From JARRKC01 sp037388505 (GTDB lineage Bacteria > Acidobacteriota > UBA6911 > RPQK01 > JAPXNP01): a DNA stretch of 64,000 nt. Shown one piece after another: positions 23,993-33,154 of this stretch. Positions within the stretch are counted from its first letter, which is position 1. The number at the start of each line of letters is the position of its first letter. Made by a program: the position numbers and the translations under genes. The stretch lies in the NCBI GenBank assembly GCA_037388505.1, contig JARRKC010000009.1:1-64000 (forward strand). Direction: 5' to 3'. Below the pieces are notes generated by a model, which saw nothing but the letters and a program-made list of their open reading frames with translations, was not told the origin of the DNA and ran no database searches.

Positions 23993-25642
23993 ATGGAAAA
24001 ACCCCATATCAAGTGGACTGGACCGGCCGGGGAACAGGAGACGATCGAACTCGACCGGGATCAGGTCAGCGTTGGACGCCTGTCCGACTCCGACATCGTC
24101 ATCAGCAATCCGTACGTGTCCCGCCGGCACGCCAGCATCCAGCGGCGAAGTAACGATTTCTACATCATCGACAGCGGAAGCACACACGGGACTTTCGTCA
24201 ACGGTGTGCGTGTAACCGAGCGAAAATTGCACCACGGAGACCGGATTTCCCTGGGGAGGGACCAGGTTCAGATCGAGTTTCTGACCGGCGCAGAACCGGT
24301 TTCATCGCTGTCGGGAACCCTGGGGGACAGCGAACTGGAGAAGTCGGTGATGCAGATGACCTCGGTCATCCCTCTGGCGGGAGCCGAGGCTTCCTACCTC
24401 GAGAAGATTTCACACATCCTCAACTTCCAGTACCACTGGGAGAAGAGCTTCTCTCCTGAGAGTACATTTCGCCAGATTCTGGATTCGTCTCTCAAACTAA
24501 GCGGAGCGGAGCGGGGATACGTCCTTTTGAAGGAGGACCCGGGCTTCAAGTACGTGGTGGGCCTCAACGGCTTCGGCGAACAGCTGCAGGAACATGAGTT
24601 CCGCACCAGCCAGACGGTGGTGCAGCAAGTCGTTTCCAGCGGCATACCGGTTCTGATGACCCACAACCTGGACAAGAAGTTCGAGAATCAGCAAAGCATT
24701 CTGGCAGCGGACACCCGCGCCATTGCCTGTATGCCGCTGAAATGGATCTCGACGGATTCCGAGGAGGCCGAGGTCCGCGGGATCCTCTATCTCGACAGCA
24801 CCAAGGCGATGCACGCGCTGACGGGCCTGGACCAGAAGATCCTCACCAAACTCGCCGACGAGGCGGCCAATGTCTTCGAAAAGCTCGAGATGATCCAGGC
24901 GTTCGAAGACCGAAAGGCCTACGAGAAGGAACTCGCCCTCGCCCAGGAGACTCAGGTCACCCTGCTCCCATCGGAACTGCCTCAGGTCGAGGGCTTTCAG
25001 ATCGCCGCCTACAGCCAGGCGACCCGGCACGTCGGTGGCGATTTCTACGACTTCCTTCCCCGGCAAGACTCCGCGCTCACCGGTGTGCTGGCTGACGTCT
25101 CGGGGAAAGGGGTGTCGGCGGCACTCCTCAGCTCACTCGTTCAGGGTGCCCTGCAGATGGAATGCCGCGTGGGGGCCTCGCTGACGGAAATGCTCGATCG
25201 AGTCAACGTTTACCTGTGTGAGAAGTCCCCCGCCAATCGTTTCGTTACACTGTTCCTCTTCAGCCTGGACAGTGCGGGCAACGGCCAGTTTCTGAGTGCC
25301 GGGCACAACCCGGCGTATCTGTATCACACCGCCTCGGAAGTCATTGAGGAACTGGCCGCCCAGGATCTCATTCTCGGCGCGTTCGATTTCGCTCGCTATT
25401 CGGCAACACCCGTGACCTTGTCGTCCGGCGACATTCTCGTGGTCTACAGTGACGGAGTGACCGAGGCGATGAACCCGCGTGACGAGTTGTTCGGCGAGGA
25501 ACGGCTCATGACCCTGATCCATGAGAACTCCGCCAGCGGGTGCCATGACCTGAAATCGGCCATTCTGCACTCCATCGAGGAGTTTACGGAGGGTCGCGAC
25601 CAGACCGACGACTTAACCTTCGTCATCGTCCAGAAACTGTAG
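23993..25642 (+). CDS. FHA-GAF-SpoIIE (PP2C) phosphatase
   Basis: A 549-residue cytosolic signalling protein with three domains. FHA (about 15-95) is seen in VSVGRLSDSDIVISNPYVSR, with RRHASI and STHGTFVNGV, and binds phosphothreonine. GAF (about 130-300) spans LDSSLKLSGAERGYVLL to ADEAANVFEKLEM. SpoIIE-type PP2C (about 330-549) has GGDFYDFLP, LADVSGKGVSAALLSS and the terminal DQTDDLTFVIV metal Asp pair. It would dephosphorylate a Ser-phosphorylated anti-sigma antagonist or similar. ATG 23993 has GGAGAG upstream, while an upstream in-frame start at 23951 lacks one. No anti-sigma/antagonist pair is nearby. The kinase two genes away may supply the FHA ligand. The 3' end overlaps the convergent M20 gene by 20 bp. 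Confidence 0.92.
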   Translation: MEKPHIKWTGPAGEQETIELDRDQVSVGRLSDSDIVISNPYVSRRHASIQRRSNDFYIIDSGSTHGTFVNGVRVTERKLHHGDRISLGRDQVQIEFLTGAEPVSSLSGTLGDSELEKSVMQMTSVIPLAGAEASYLEKISHILNFQYHWEKSFSPESTFRQILDSSLKLSGAERGYVLLKEDPGFKYVVGLNGFGEQLQEHEFRTSQTVVQQVVSSGIPVLMTHNLDKKFENQQSILAADTRAIACMPLKWISTDSEEAEVRGILYLDSTKAMHALTGLDQKILTKLADEAANVFEKLEMIQAFEDRKAYEKELALAQETQVTLLPSELPQVEGFQIAAYSQATRHVGGDFYDFLPRQDSALTGVLADVSGKGVSAALLSSLVQGALQMECRVGASLTEMLDRVNVYLCEKSPANRFVTLFLFSLDSAGNGQFLSAGHNPAYLYHTASEVIEELAAQDLILGAFDFARYSATPVTLSSGDILVVYSDGVTEAMNPRDELFGEERLMTLIHENSASGCHDLKSAILHSIEEFTEGRDQTDDLTFVIVQKL

Positions 25643-27077
25643 ATCGCGTGTTCAGGTCCGAGCTCAACGGCATGACCAGGTGGGCGACGACACGATAGAA
25701 GAACTCCAACCCGAAACGAAAGTCGTCCAGACCGAGTCGCTCGTTTCGCCCGTGTATCCCCTGCCCGTTCTCGCCGACCGACCGAAACGGCGAGAAGCCG
25801 AATGATGGAATGCCCCGCGCCCGGAAGAAGCGGGAGTCGGAGTAGCCCGGGAGTACACTGGGACCCACCTCTGCCGAAGCACCCAGCTCATCCAACGCAT
25901 CCGAGACGGCCTGTACCAACTCCAGTTTCTCGGGCGAGCGCACAGCGCGGGCATCAAGCAGTTTGTCGACCTCGATCGAAGGGTCATCGATCAGAGACTC
26001 GATTTCACGGAGAAACTCCTGGGGATCTTCACTCTGCAGAAGCCGACAGTCCAGCTCCGCAACGGCTTCGGACGGAACGGAATTGATTGATGCGCCGGCA
26101 TGGAGCACCGTCACATTGATGGTGTTGACCAGCAGGGCACCGTAGTAGGGGCCGAGCCTCTCGAGGTCGAACGCCGGATCGGCAACCGCCGAGCGGATGT
26201 CTTCGAAGAGAGGACGAACGCTCTCCGGCTGAAAGGGCGCAATGCGACGGAAATAGCGCTCGACGGAAGGTCCTACTCGGACCGGGCTCCGGTATCGAGA
26301 GACTCGACTCAGAGAGTCAATGAGCCTTTGGGTGGCCGTCATCTCTCTCAGCAACGCCCCATGGCCGCCGCTTCCTCGGGCCGTCAGTCGCAGCCAGAGC
26401 GGCGCCTTCTGACTGCCCTCCAGCCCCACGTAGGCCAGCCGGCCCCCAGACGCGATGTTGCCGCCTCCCTCCGTAAGGACCAGCCCGACATTCCGGAACA
26501 GCTCCTGACGATTGTCCATCAGCCAGGCCGTTCCGAATCGGCTCCCGGCCTCCTCGTCCGCAGTCGCAATCAGAATGACGTTCCGGGTCAGTGGGAGTCC
26601 GCTGCGCTGCAGTGCGGCCAGCGTCAGCAGCTGGATGATCCCCAACCCTTTCATATCGAGCGAGCCACGCCCCCAGATGGCTCCGTCATGGATGGCGCCC
26701 GAAAAAGCCTCTTCGCCTCCTGGCCCCTCCAAAGGAGGGACAACGTCGATGTGCTGGAGGAGAATGAGCGGCGCACGCGAACCGCTGCCTTCCAGTCTGG
26801 CCACCAGATTGGCCCGTCCCGGCACCGGCTCGAAGATCTCGTAAGGGATCCCCTCTTTCTCCAGGACCGCACCCAGGTACTGGGCGGCTTCCAGCTCCCT
26901 GCCGGGGGGATTGGAGGTGTCGATCTTGATGTAGTTCGAAAGCAGCGACAGGCCTTCCTTGCTCAAGTCGTCGAAGGAAGGGACCCACGCAGGGGTTGGA
27001 CCGGGACTCGCTGACGCACTACTCCACAGCAACAGGAAGGCCAGGGATAGGACCGCCGAGCTGTAGATTCGACTCAA
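25623..27077 (-). CDS. Secreted M20-family metallopeptidase
   Basis: An M20/ArgE-DapE-type zinc peptidase with a signal peptide (YSSAVLSLAFLLLWSSASA). Metal-site motifs are in order: LLQHIDVVPP, IWGRGSLDMKG, ATADEEAGSRFG with the catalytic Glu pair, LTEGGGN, and the C-terminal GIHGRNERLGLDD His. The dimerisation insert lies about residues 225-370. It likely cleaves dipeptides or acyl-amino acids in the periplasm. I prefer TTG 27077 because GAGGA lies 5 bp before it and a TATAAT element sits at 27098-27103. TTG 27095 would add six residues but lies at or upstream of that promoter's likely start point. The stop overlaps the FHA-phosphatase gene end by 20 bp. Confidence 0.9.
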   Translation of the reverse strand: MSRIYSSAVLSLAFLLLWSSASASPGPTPAWVPSFDDLSKEGLSLLSNYIKIDTSNPPGRELEAAQYLGAVLEKEGIPYEIFEPVPGRANLVARLEGSGSRAPLILLQHIDVVPPLEGPGGEEAFSGAIHDGAIWGRGSLDMKGLGIIQLLTLAALQRSGLPLTRNVILIATADEEAGSRFGTAWLMDNRQELFRNVGLVLTEGGGNIASGGRLAYVGLEGSQKAPLWLRLTARGSGGHGALLREMTATQRLIDSLSRVSRYRSPVRVGPSVERYFRRIAPFQPESVRPLFEDIRSAVADPAFDLERLGPYYGALLVNTINVTVLHAGASINSVPSEAVAELDCRLLQSEDPQEFLREIESLIDDPSIEVDKLLDARAVRSPEKLELVQAVSDALDELGASAEVGPSVLPGYSDSRFFRARGIPSFGFSPFRSVGENGQGIHGRNERLGLDDFRFGLEFFYRVVAHLVMPLSSDLNTRSTVSGR

Positions 27078-27178
27078 TCGATTCCTCAACCGCAATCATT
27101 ATAGCCCCTGCGACAGACGGGCGCTCGCCGTCCGGAAGCTCGAAGCTGGTTTGGGGTTTGGGGCCTTGGGGGCCTTTG

Positions 27179-27442
27179 GCCCCGGTAGGGGCCAGACTCC
27201 GTCAGCCCGGGGCCAAGCCGTTTCGGCGCGGCCACGGGTTCGCGGCCATGCTGTCTCGATCTTGAAGCCCCGGGCCGAGGCGTGACTCCGTCCGGGGTGC
27301 CGTGGTCGGACCCCGGTTCGGGTCGGGCGCCGTTCATCGATCGCGCCCCTTGCCGGGGCGCTGTTTTTCGGCGGTTGCTCGCCAACCCGGGGTCGCGCTG
27401 TCGCTTGACCCCGGGCTAACGGAGTCACGCCCCTACCGGGGC
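27179..27442. repeat. Long inverted repeat with internal palindromes (REP/MITE-like)
   Basis: Two 34 bp arms, 27179-27212 and 27409-27442, are inverted copies of each other with 31 of 34 bases matching by eye. Each arm contains the hairpin GCCCCGGTAGGGGC. A further 9 bp stem CCCGGGGTC (27386-27394)/GACCCCGGG (27407-27415) and a CGCCCCTTGCCGGGGCG hairpin lie inside. No gene is evident in the 27096-27476 gap. The structure resembles REP clusters or a small non-autonomous element. Confidence 0.75.
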
Positions 27443-27476
27443 TTCCATCCCATTCTCCCGTCGTCCGGAACAGCGG

Positions 27477-27962
27477 TCAGCTTGCCCCGAAAAGGTCGAG
27501 TTGGCGGACGGCCTCGTACGTCGCGACGGCCACGGCGCTCGAGAGATTCAAACTGCGCACGTTGGCCGAGCGCATGGGAATCGTTCTGAGACGCTCCGCG
27601 AATCGATCTTTCAGCCAGACGGGAAGCCCGGTCGTTTCACTCCCGAAGACCAGATAGTCCCCCTCTCGGTAGGCGACTTCCGTGTACAGCGTCGAAGCCT
27701 GCTTGCTGAACAGATGCATCCGATCAGCAGGAATCGGATCGAAAAAGGCTTTCACGTCCGGAAGGATATGCACGTCGACAAAAGGCCAGTAGTCGAGTCC
27801 CGCTCGCTTCAGTTGTCGGTCGGAAATCTCGAAGCCCAGCGGCCCGACCAGGTAAAGCGGAAGAGCAAGAGCTGCACAAAGCCTGGCTACGTTTCCGGTG
27901 TTTGGAGGAATCTGCGGTTCGACAAGTACGATGTGCAGGTCTGTCCGACCGACGGTGTTCAC
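27477..27962 (-). CDS. trmL: tRNA (cytidine/uridine-34-2'-O)-methyltransferase TrmL
   Basis: A 161-residue SPOUT methyltransferase. It methylates the ribose of the wobble base in tRNA-Leu isoacceptors. Landmarks are LVEPQIPPNTGNVARLCAAL at the N-terminus, LYLVGPLGFEISDRQLKRAG, YLVFGSETTGLPVWL (the knot's SAM-binding loop) and the C-terminal IPMRSANVRSLNLSSAVAVA. Length is typical for TrmL. It starts with GTG at 27960-27962, overlapping the ftcD stop by 4 bp (GTGA), and so is coupled to it. Interestingly a tRNA-Leu gene lies elsewhere in the window, but no link is implied. Confidence 0.93.
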   Translation of the reverse strand: MNTVGRTDLHIVLVEPQIPPNTGNVARLCAALALPLYLVGPLGFEISDRQLKRAGLDYWPFVDVHILPDVKAFFDPIPADRMHLFSKQASTLYTEVAYREGDYLVFGSETTGLPVWLKDRFAERLRTIPMRSANVRSLNLSSAVAVATYEAVRQLDLFGAS

Positions 27963-28882
27963 AGCTGCAACTCCACTCCGACTTCCTCACGGACACGGAC
28001 CTCCAGGATTCGATCAGGCCCGAAGTCCTTCAACAGCAAGTCGGCGGCCGGATCCGCCGGCAGAGCTGCACGCGGCGCAAGTCCGACCAACTCCGACGAC
28101 TCGACCGCCGTTTCCGTCAGTGCCGCTTCCCGGCGAATCGCTTCGAACACCTGGAGGGGGGAGGTTCTCCGGTAGTCCGTGAGGTTCATCGAAACTTGAG
28201 CCCGATTGCAGCTCTCCAGGTAGACTCCCAGAGCCCGGACCGCGTGCAGACCACCGTTACTTTCCCGGATCTGCCGGGCAATGAACCGGGCGATCGCTAA
28301 TTCAGGGCTCGCCAGCAAAACGTTGAAAGCGATCAGGATTTCACGGGCTCCCACCGCCACGGCACCCGCGGTCCCATGCCGGGCATGCGGACCGAAGTCC
28401 GGTCGGCGCCGGAAGTCTCCTGACCCGACCGGATGGAAGAGTGTCTCGAGACCACCCCGCCGAACCTCCGGGAGCGATATCCGCTCCGGGCCGAGCGAAG
28501 CTGCTTCGTACAAGAAGACCGGCAGTTCCAGTTCCCGGGCGATCCTCGCTCCGAAATGTCGCGCCAAACCGGCACATTCCTCCATCGTAAGCCCGGCCAG
28601 CGGGATGAACGGCACGACGTCGACGGCACCGATTCGCGGATGCACTCCCCGATGGTGTCGGAGATCGATCAGTTCCACGGCGGTTTGCGAAGCCCTTAAG
28701 ACACCTTCGACCAGAGCACCCGGCTCACCGACCAGGGTCAACACCGAGCGGTGATGGTCCCAGTCCGAATGGACGTCGAGAACGTGACAACCGGAGACGT
28801 TTCCGGCAGCGCCGCTAATCCGGTCGATCCGGGACAGGTCTCTCCCCTCGCTGATATTGAGGACGCACTCGACGAGCTTCAT
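27959..28882 (-). CDS. ftcD: Glutamate formimidoyltransferase
   Basis: A 307-residue formiminotransferase without the cyclodeaminase half. It transfers the formimino group from formiminoglutamate to tetrahydrofolate in histidine degradation. Visible motifs: VECVLNISEGRDL at the start, DHHRSVLTLVGEP, HHRGVHPRIGAVDVVPFIP, RRPDFGP, GAVAVGAREILIAFN and QVSMNLTDYRRTS. ATG 28882 gives the canonical N-terminus, while longer in-frame starts add residues with no family character. No other hut gene is in the window. Confidence 0.92.
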   Translation of the reverse strand: MKLVECVLNISEGRDLSRIDRISGAAGNVSGCHVLDVHSDWDHHRSVLTLVGEPGALVEGVLRASQTAVELIDLRHHRGVHPRIGAVDVVPFIPLAGLTMEECAGLARHFGARIARELELPVFLYEAASLGPERISLPEVRRGGLETLFHPVGSGDFRRRPDFGPHARHGTAGAVAVGAREILIAFNVLLASPELAIARFIARQIRESNGGLHAVRALGVYLESCNRAQVSMNLTDYRRTSPLQVFEAIRREAALTETAVESSELVGLAPRAALPADPAADLLLKDFGPDRILEVRVREEVGVELQL

Positions 28883-29254
28883 CGGTGCTGCCCGCCTGAC
28901 TTCACGTGCAGCCCCCTCCATTCGATTTCGGGTTTCGGAGACTCGAGTGAACAGCATGACGTCCCGCCATGCGTTTCGAGGAAGACATTATAGACTTCCG
29001 TGCCCATCGACGGGTGCGCCGTCGCAACATCCCGAGACTCTGGGATTTGCGGGTGCCGCTGGCTCTCCCCAGGATTGACAGCCCGCGACAACGCGGGTAT
29101 TTTCCTCCCGAACTCTGGAACGGAGTCCCGGAGAAGGGGGCGTGAGGCGGATCCCCGATCCGATACCGCTGAACCAAGCGAACCGTATGCGTTCCGAGGA
29201 GCACGATCTTTCGGACGGCGGCTGGCGGCGGCCGCTGCAACCTGCGTCGGGAGA
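28883..29254. other. Divergent intergenic region
   Basis: This 372 bp gap lies between divergent ftcD and the NrfD/ActF-like gene. Frames are open through it but none shows a domain or ribosome site. It should hold two promoters, and I see no convincing -35/-10 pair. The true N-terminus of the membrane protein may begin slightly upstream of 29255. Confidence 0.4.
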
Positions 29255-30325
29255 ATGAACGGAAGCGGATTCTCGAGAAGACGGCACATCACCTGGGCCG
29301 GCGTTGTCTGCGCGATTCTGGTTGTGGCAGGCACGACGCTCGATCCCGCTCGTGAGCTTCTGGACTTTCGTCTGATCCTCTTCCTGTGGATCGAGATCTG
29401 TCTCTCGGGACTGCTGATCCCGGCCCTTGGGAGAATCACCGGAGCAATCTGGCTGAGTCGTTTCGAACGCATGACTCGGATCCTGAGCGGTTCGCTGCCC
29501 ATGGCCGCCATCCTGTTCTTTGCCGCCCTCGTCACTGGAGAGCTCATCAGCCCCGCCGCAGCGAGAACCGCGGGGTTTCAGTCCTGGTGGCTCCACCCAA
29601 CCTTCCTTTTGGCCCGCAGCGCCCTCTACCTGATCTGCTGGGTACTGCTGGCCCGGGCTCCTCTGACCGGATTCCGACTATCCAAAGGTTCCGTACGGCG
29701 AGTGGGCACAGGTTGGGCTTTCCTGTTTCTGGGAGGCTTGGCCGTGAGCTTCTGGCTGGCCTCAGTGGATTGGATCGTGGCTCTTTCCGATGAATGGCAA
29801 ACGACCCTGGTCACGATCTACAACTTCTCCGGCCTCTTTCTGACTGCAGCCGTTCTCCTGGGTTACGTTTCAACCGCGTGGCCCCGCCTGGCCGGGATTA
29901 ATGAGAGCAACGGCCCGGCGGCCTTCTACGACATCTCCCGCTTCATCTTCTTCACGTCCTGCTTCTGGGTCTGCATCTGGTTTTGTCAATACCTGTTGAT
30001 CGGATACGTGGAGATCCCATCCGGCTCAGCCTACTACGTTCGAAGAGTCTTGGGACCCTGGGGTGGCATCTTCTTTCTGGTGCCCGTTCTCAACTGGTTC
30101 ATACCGTGCCTGATCCTTCTTTCCCGACGGGCAAGGATGGATCAGCGCTCGCTGTGGCAGGTCTCGATTCTGGTCCTGGCGGGCCGATGGTTCGATATGT
30201 ACCAGCTCATGCTGGCGGATCGTGCGGTATTCAACCTGTCGTACTTCATCTTCGATCTGGCTCCCACTCTGCTCGTCTTTTCGATTTGGCTGGCAAGAGG
30301 AGAGGTGGAGAGGGAAGAGGGGTAG
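29255..30325 (+). CDS. Orphan ActF/NrfD-like quinone-interacting membrane protein
   Basis: A 356-residue protein with about ten membrane helices. The central segment LAVSFWLASVDWIVALSDEW, then IYNFSGLFLTAAVLLGYVS, then FYDISRFIFFTSCFWVCIWF and CQYLLIGYVEIPSG follows the pattern of ActF/ActC, the NrfD-like quinol subunits of alternative complex III. There SVDW..SL...W and FW.Y..F.QFLLIWYGN.P are typical. No other complex III, cytochrome or iron-sulfur gene lies within reach, so it is an orphan. Function might be redox anchoring or something new. ATG 29255 sits immediately after CGGGAGA, a spacing that is too short, so the start is uncertain. Confidence 0.75.
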   Translation: MNGSGFSRRRHITWAGVVCAILVVAGTTLDPARELLDFRLILFLWIEICLSGLLIPALGRITGAIWLSRFERMTRILSGSLPMAAILFFAALVTGELISPAAARTAGFQSWWLHPTFLLARSALYLICWVLLARAPLTGFRLSKGSVRRVGTGWAFLFLGGLAVSFWLASVDWIVALSDEWQTTLVTIYNFSGLFLTAAVLLGYVSTAWPRLAGINESNGPAAFYDISRFIFFTSCFWVCIWFCQYLLIGYVEIPSGSAYYVRRVLGPWGGIFFLVPVLNWFIPCLILLSRRARMDQRSLWQVSILVLAGRWFDMYQLMLADRAVFNLSYFIFDLAPTLLVFSIWLARGEVEREEG

Positions 30326-30484
30326 GCTAGCGCCCCGTTGCCCCAAGATGGTGCGGTTCCGGGTTCCGAGTTCAGGGTTCCGAGAGTGGGATATCGAAGC
30401 GTCTGCCGCATCGCCCCGAACTGACAGTTGCAGACTCGTTGCCGGATTGTGTCCCATGAGTCCCACAAGTCCCAGGCCGTCCCA

Positions 30485-31408
30485 CTATTCCCCTGCCTCC
30501 ACCCGGAAATTCACGCTCGACTCGGCTTGGGAATCCCCCTGGCGAACCACCGCCCTGGCCACGTAGTTGCCCGGCTTGAACTGCTTCGTGGCGAATTCGA
30601 TGATGAACGCGATGTTGCCGCGGTCATTCCGCTCGGGCAGGCGGGGCTGGGTTGCGCCCGCGATCCTGCCATCGCGTGAAAACTCAATGCCGAGCTGCGG
30701 CTCATAGGGTGCATCGGGCTGAGGGTAAATGATCATGTAGAAGCGGACCTCACCGTCCCTTCGCTTGCGCACGACGCCGCTGAAGTCGGGAATGATCTTC
30801 TTGCCGTGAAACTGCAGGTCGTCGGATGGATTGAGATGCCCGAGCGCCACCGGTTCGGTGCGCCCCAGCAGCATGAGGCTGCTCAGCGCGACTCCGTCTT
30901 CGACCGCCGGGACACTGAAGTCCAGCTTCCTGGCAACGGCTTGACCCGTCATCTGGTCTCGCCCCACGGCTTCCAGCGTGTAGGAACCGGGGAGCAACTG
31001 AGCATCTACGGACAGGGATACACTGGCCGATGCTTCCGCCTTCAGATCTCTCAGCGACCGTTTCCCCGACACCAGACGGCAGAACTCGGCAGACCTGTTC
31101 CCCTGGGAATCCACCACCCTGGCATAGAATGCGCATTCAGCCGAGACCGCACCGTCGTGCGGGTGCTTGCCTTTCGCGAGCTCGGACCATGGAATCTGGA
31201 GAAGAATCCTGCATGCTACGCGCTCTTTCCCGGGGCGAAGGCGCAAGACACCCGTCTGCAGCGTCATCGAGCGAGGCAGAGGCGTCTTGGCAAGCTCAGC
31301 CGCCAACTCTGATTCCAAGGAGGGAGCCGATTCCTGAGCCGGCAGCGCGACCGACACGAATGCGAACGTCAGCAGCACCGACAGTGCCGGCATCCTCCTG
31401 GCGTTCAA
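30485..31408 (-). CDS. Secreted protein of unknown function
   Basis: A 307-residue exported protein. The signal peptide is MPALSVLLTFAFVSVALPAQ. The mature part is beta-rich: MTLQTGVLRLRPGKERVACR, then VSLSVDAQLLPGSYTLEAVG, then FYMIIYPQPDAPYEPQLG, then QFKPGNYVARAVVRQGDS. The LPGSYTLEAV and KPGNYVARAVV strands resemble the C-terminal halves of Acidobacteriota VWFA-associated proteins, but no VWFA domain is present. A TTG at 31408 is chosen because GGAGGAAGG lies 7 bp upstream. The ATG at 31393 abuts AGGAGG. No operon partners. Confidence 0.65.
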   Translation of the reverse strand: MNARRMPALSVLLTFAFVSVALPAQESAPSLESELAAELAKTPLPRSMTLQTGVLRLRPGKERVACRILLQIPWSELAKGKHPHDGAVSAECAFYARVVDSQGNRSAEFCRLVSGKRSLRDLKAEASASVSLSVDAQLLPGSYTLEAVGRDQMTGQAVARKLDFSVPAVEDGVALSSLMLLGRTEPVALGHLNPSDDLQFHGKKIIPDFSGVVRKRRDGEVRFYMIIYPQPDAPYEPQLGIEFSRDGRIAGATQPRLPERNDRGNIAFIIEFATKQFKPGNYVARAVVRQGDSQAESSVNFRVEAGE

Positions 31409-31583
31409 CACCCTTCCTCCATGCCTTTTGTCCGAGTCAATGCGCGGCCTCGAACCTAAACTGCCACAGTAGGATCCGCATGGCAATCCGTCAGACGAAC
31501 CCTGGGTCCAGCCGACTCACCTCGTCTCCGGGGTGTCACCCGAGTCGAACCCGAAAGAACACCGTGTCGCGCATGCCCCACGG

Positions 31584-32936
31584 TCACTGTTGCGAGTGAT
31601 CCTCGGCCTGTTGAGAACGCTCAGACAGGCGCTCGAAAGCCAGGTCTGTGATCTGCAGGTTGCGCATGCCGATCACACGAACTCTGAAGGTTCCGGCGAC
31701 GGTGACTTCATCTCCAACCTTTGCCGTCCGGCCCAGAATCATCATGACGTGTCCGGCAATCGTGTCATTTTCATCATCCTCGAGCGTCACGTCCAGCTCC
31801 TGTCCCAGGTCGTCGAGCAGCGTCCTGCCATGCACCAGATACTGGCCGGGGCCTTTCTTCTGGATCATCGCAGGCGGGACTTCCGTATCGAACTCGTCCT
31901 GAATCTCTCCAACCAGCTCCTCCAGAATGTCCTCCAGCGTCACGATCCCGATCGTCGAGCCAAATTCGTCGACGACGAAGGAAAGGTGAGTCCGTGTACG
32001 ACGAAACTCCGGCAAAAGTGACTTGATCAGTTTGCTCTCCGGTACGAAACGGACGGGACGTTTGATTGCCTTCAGATCGAATTCCGGCCCAAGCTCCTGG
32101 TAGCGCCAGAAGAGATCCTTGACATGGATGACCCCGATCACCCGATCGAAGCTCCCTTCGCACAACGGATAGCGCGTATGGCCATGCATCCGGGCGATCT
32201 GCAGGTTCTCCTCGAAAGACTTCAATGTATCGAGGAAGTTCACCTCACCGGCGGGCAGCATGATCTGGCGAGCCGAACGATCACCAAACTCGAAGACCCT
32301 CTCGAGCATCTTCTGCTCGTCCTGGTCCAGGACGCCGACGCGCCGCGATTGGGCCAGGATCATTCTCAATTCCTCCTCGGAATGAGCGCCTTCCCAGGAG
32401 GTTGCCGGTCGAATGCCAAACAGCCGAAGCAGCAAATTGGCCGCCGAGTTCAGCGACCAGATAAACGGATAGGACACCCGATAGAACGCAATCAGCGGGC
32501 CGGAAGTCGCAAGAACGACAGGCTCGGTCTTCTGAATGGCGAGTGATTTCGGGGCCAGCTCCCCAAGGACAATGTGAAGGAACGTGATCAGCACGAAGGC
32601 GGTTCCTGCAGCCAGGCTGTGGACCACCAGGGGTTCGAACGCACCCAGTGAAGAGAACAGAGGAGCGAATAGCTCTGCGAACGCCGGCTCACCCAGCCAG
32701 CCCAGACCGAGGCTCGCAAGTGTGATGCCCAGCTGCGTGGCGGAGAGGTATTCGTCCATGTTCTCGACAAGCTGCTGTGCATTGGGGGCCCGTTTCGAGC
32801 CCTTGCGAGTCAATTCTTCGAGTCGTGTCGACCGGATCTTGACGATCGAGAACTCCGCGGAGACAAAGAAGCCGTTGAGGAAAACGAGCATCAGGGCCCC
32901 CGCGACCAGAAGCAGCTGTAACGGAACGCCTTCCAT
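31584..32936 (-). CDS. CNNM/CorC-family membrane protein with CBS pair
   Basis: A 450-residue hemolysin C/CorC family protein. The N-terminal CNNM (DUF21) membrane domain starts LLLVAGALMLVFLNGFFVSA, then EFSIVKIRSTRLEEL, then LGITLASLGLGWLGEPAF. A CBS pair follows (about 215-340; MLPAGEVNFLDTLKSFEENL, then HTRYPLCEG, HVKDLFWRYQ and LSFVVDEFGSTIGIVTLEDI). The CorC_HlyC domain ends it (DLGQELDVTLEDDENDTIAG, then VRVIGMRNLQI). Related proteins export Mg2+/Co2+ or protect against divalent ions. ATG 32936 gives the normal N-terminus. Monocistronic here. Confidence 0.92.
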   Translation of the reverse strand: MEGVPLQLLLVAGALMLVFLNGFFVSAEFSIVKIRSTRLEELTRKGSKRAPNAQQLVENMDEYLSATQLGITLASLGLGWLGEPAFAELFAPLFSSLGAFEPLVVHSLAAGTAFVLITFLHIVLGELAPKSLAIQKTEPVVLATSGPLIAFYRVSYPFIWSLNSAANLLLRLFGIRPATSWEGAHSEEELRMILAQSRRVGVLDQDEQKMLERVFEFGDRSARQIMLPAGEVNFLDTLKSFEENLQIARMHGHTRYPLCEGSFDRVIGVIHVKDLFWRYQELGPEFDLKAIKRPVRFVPESKLIKSLLPEFRRTRTHLSFVVDEFGSTIGIVTLEDILEELVGEIQDEFDTEVPPAMIQKKGPGQYLVHGRTLLDDLGQELDVTLEDDENDTIAGHVMMILGRTAKVGDEVTVAGTFRVRVIGMRNLQITDLAFERLSERSQQAEDHSQQ

Positions 32937-33154
32937 GCGCCGGATTTTACACCGCGGCTGTGCCGCCATCAGCATCGGACGTTGCGAACCAGCTCCAAAA
33001 CCGGCGCAATCGGAAGGTCACGTCAGAGGGTCTCGTTGGCGCAAAGCCTGGGGGACACCTGTCTGGCATCTGCTGACCCCTCTGATCGTTCACTGCGTCT
33101 ATCCTAGTGTGCCAATCACAAGTCACATTTTTCGGAAAGAAGGAGTAAGCGGCC

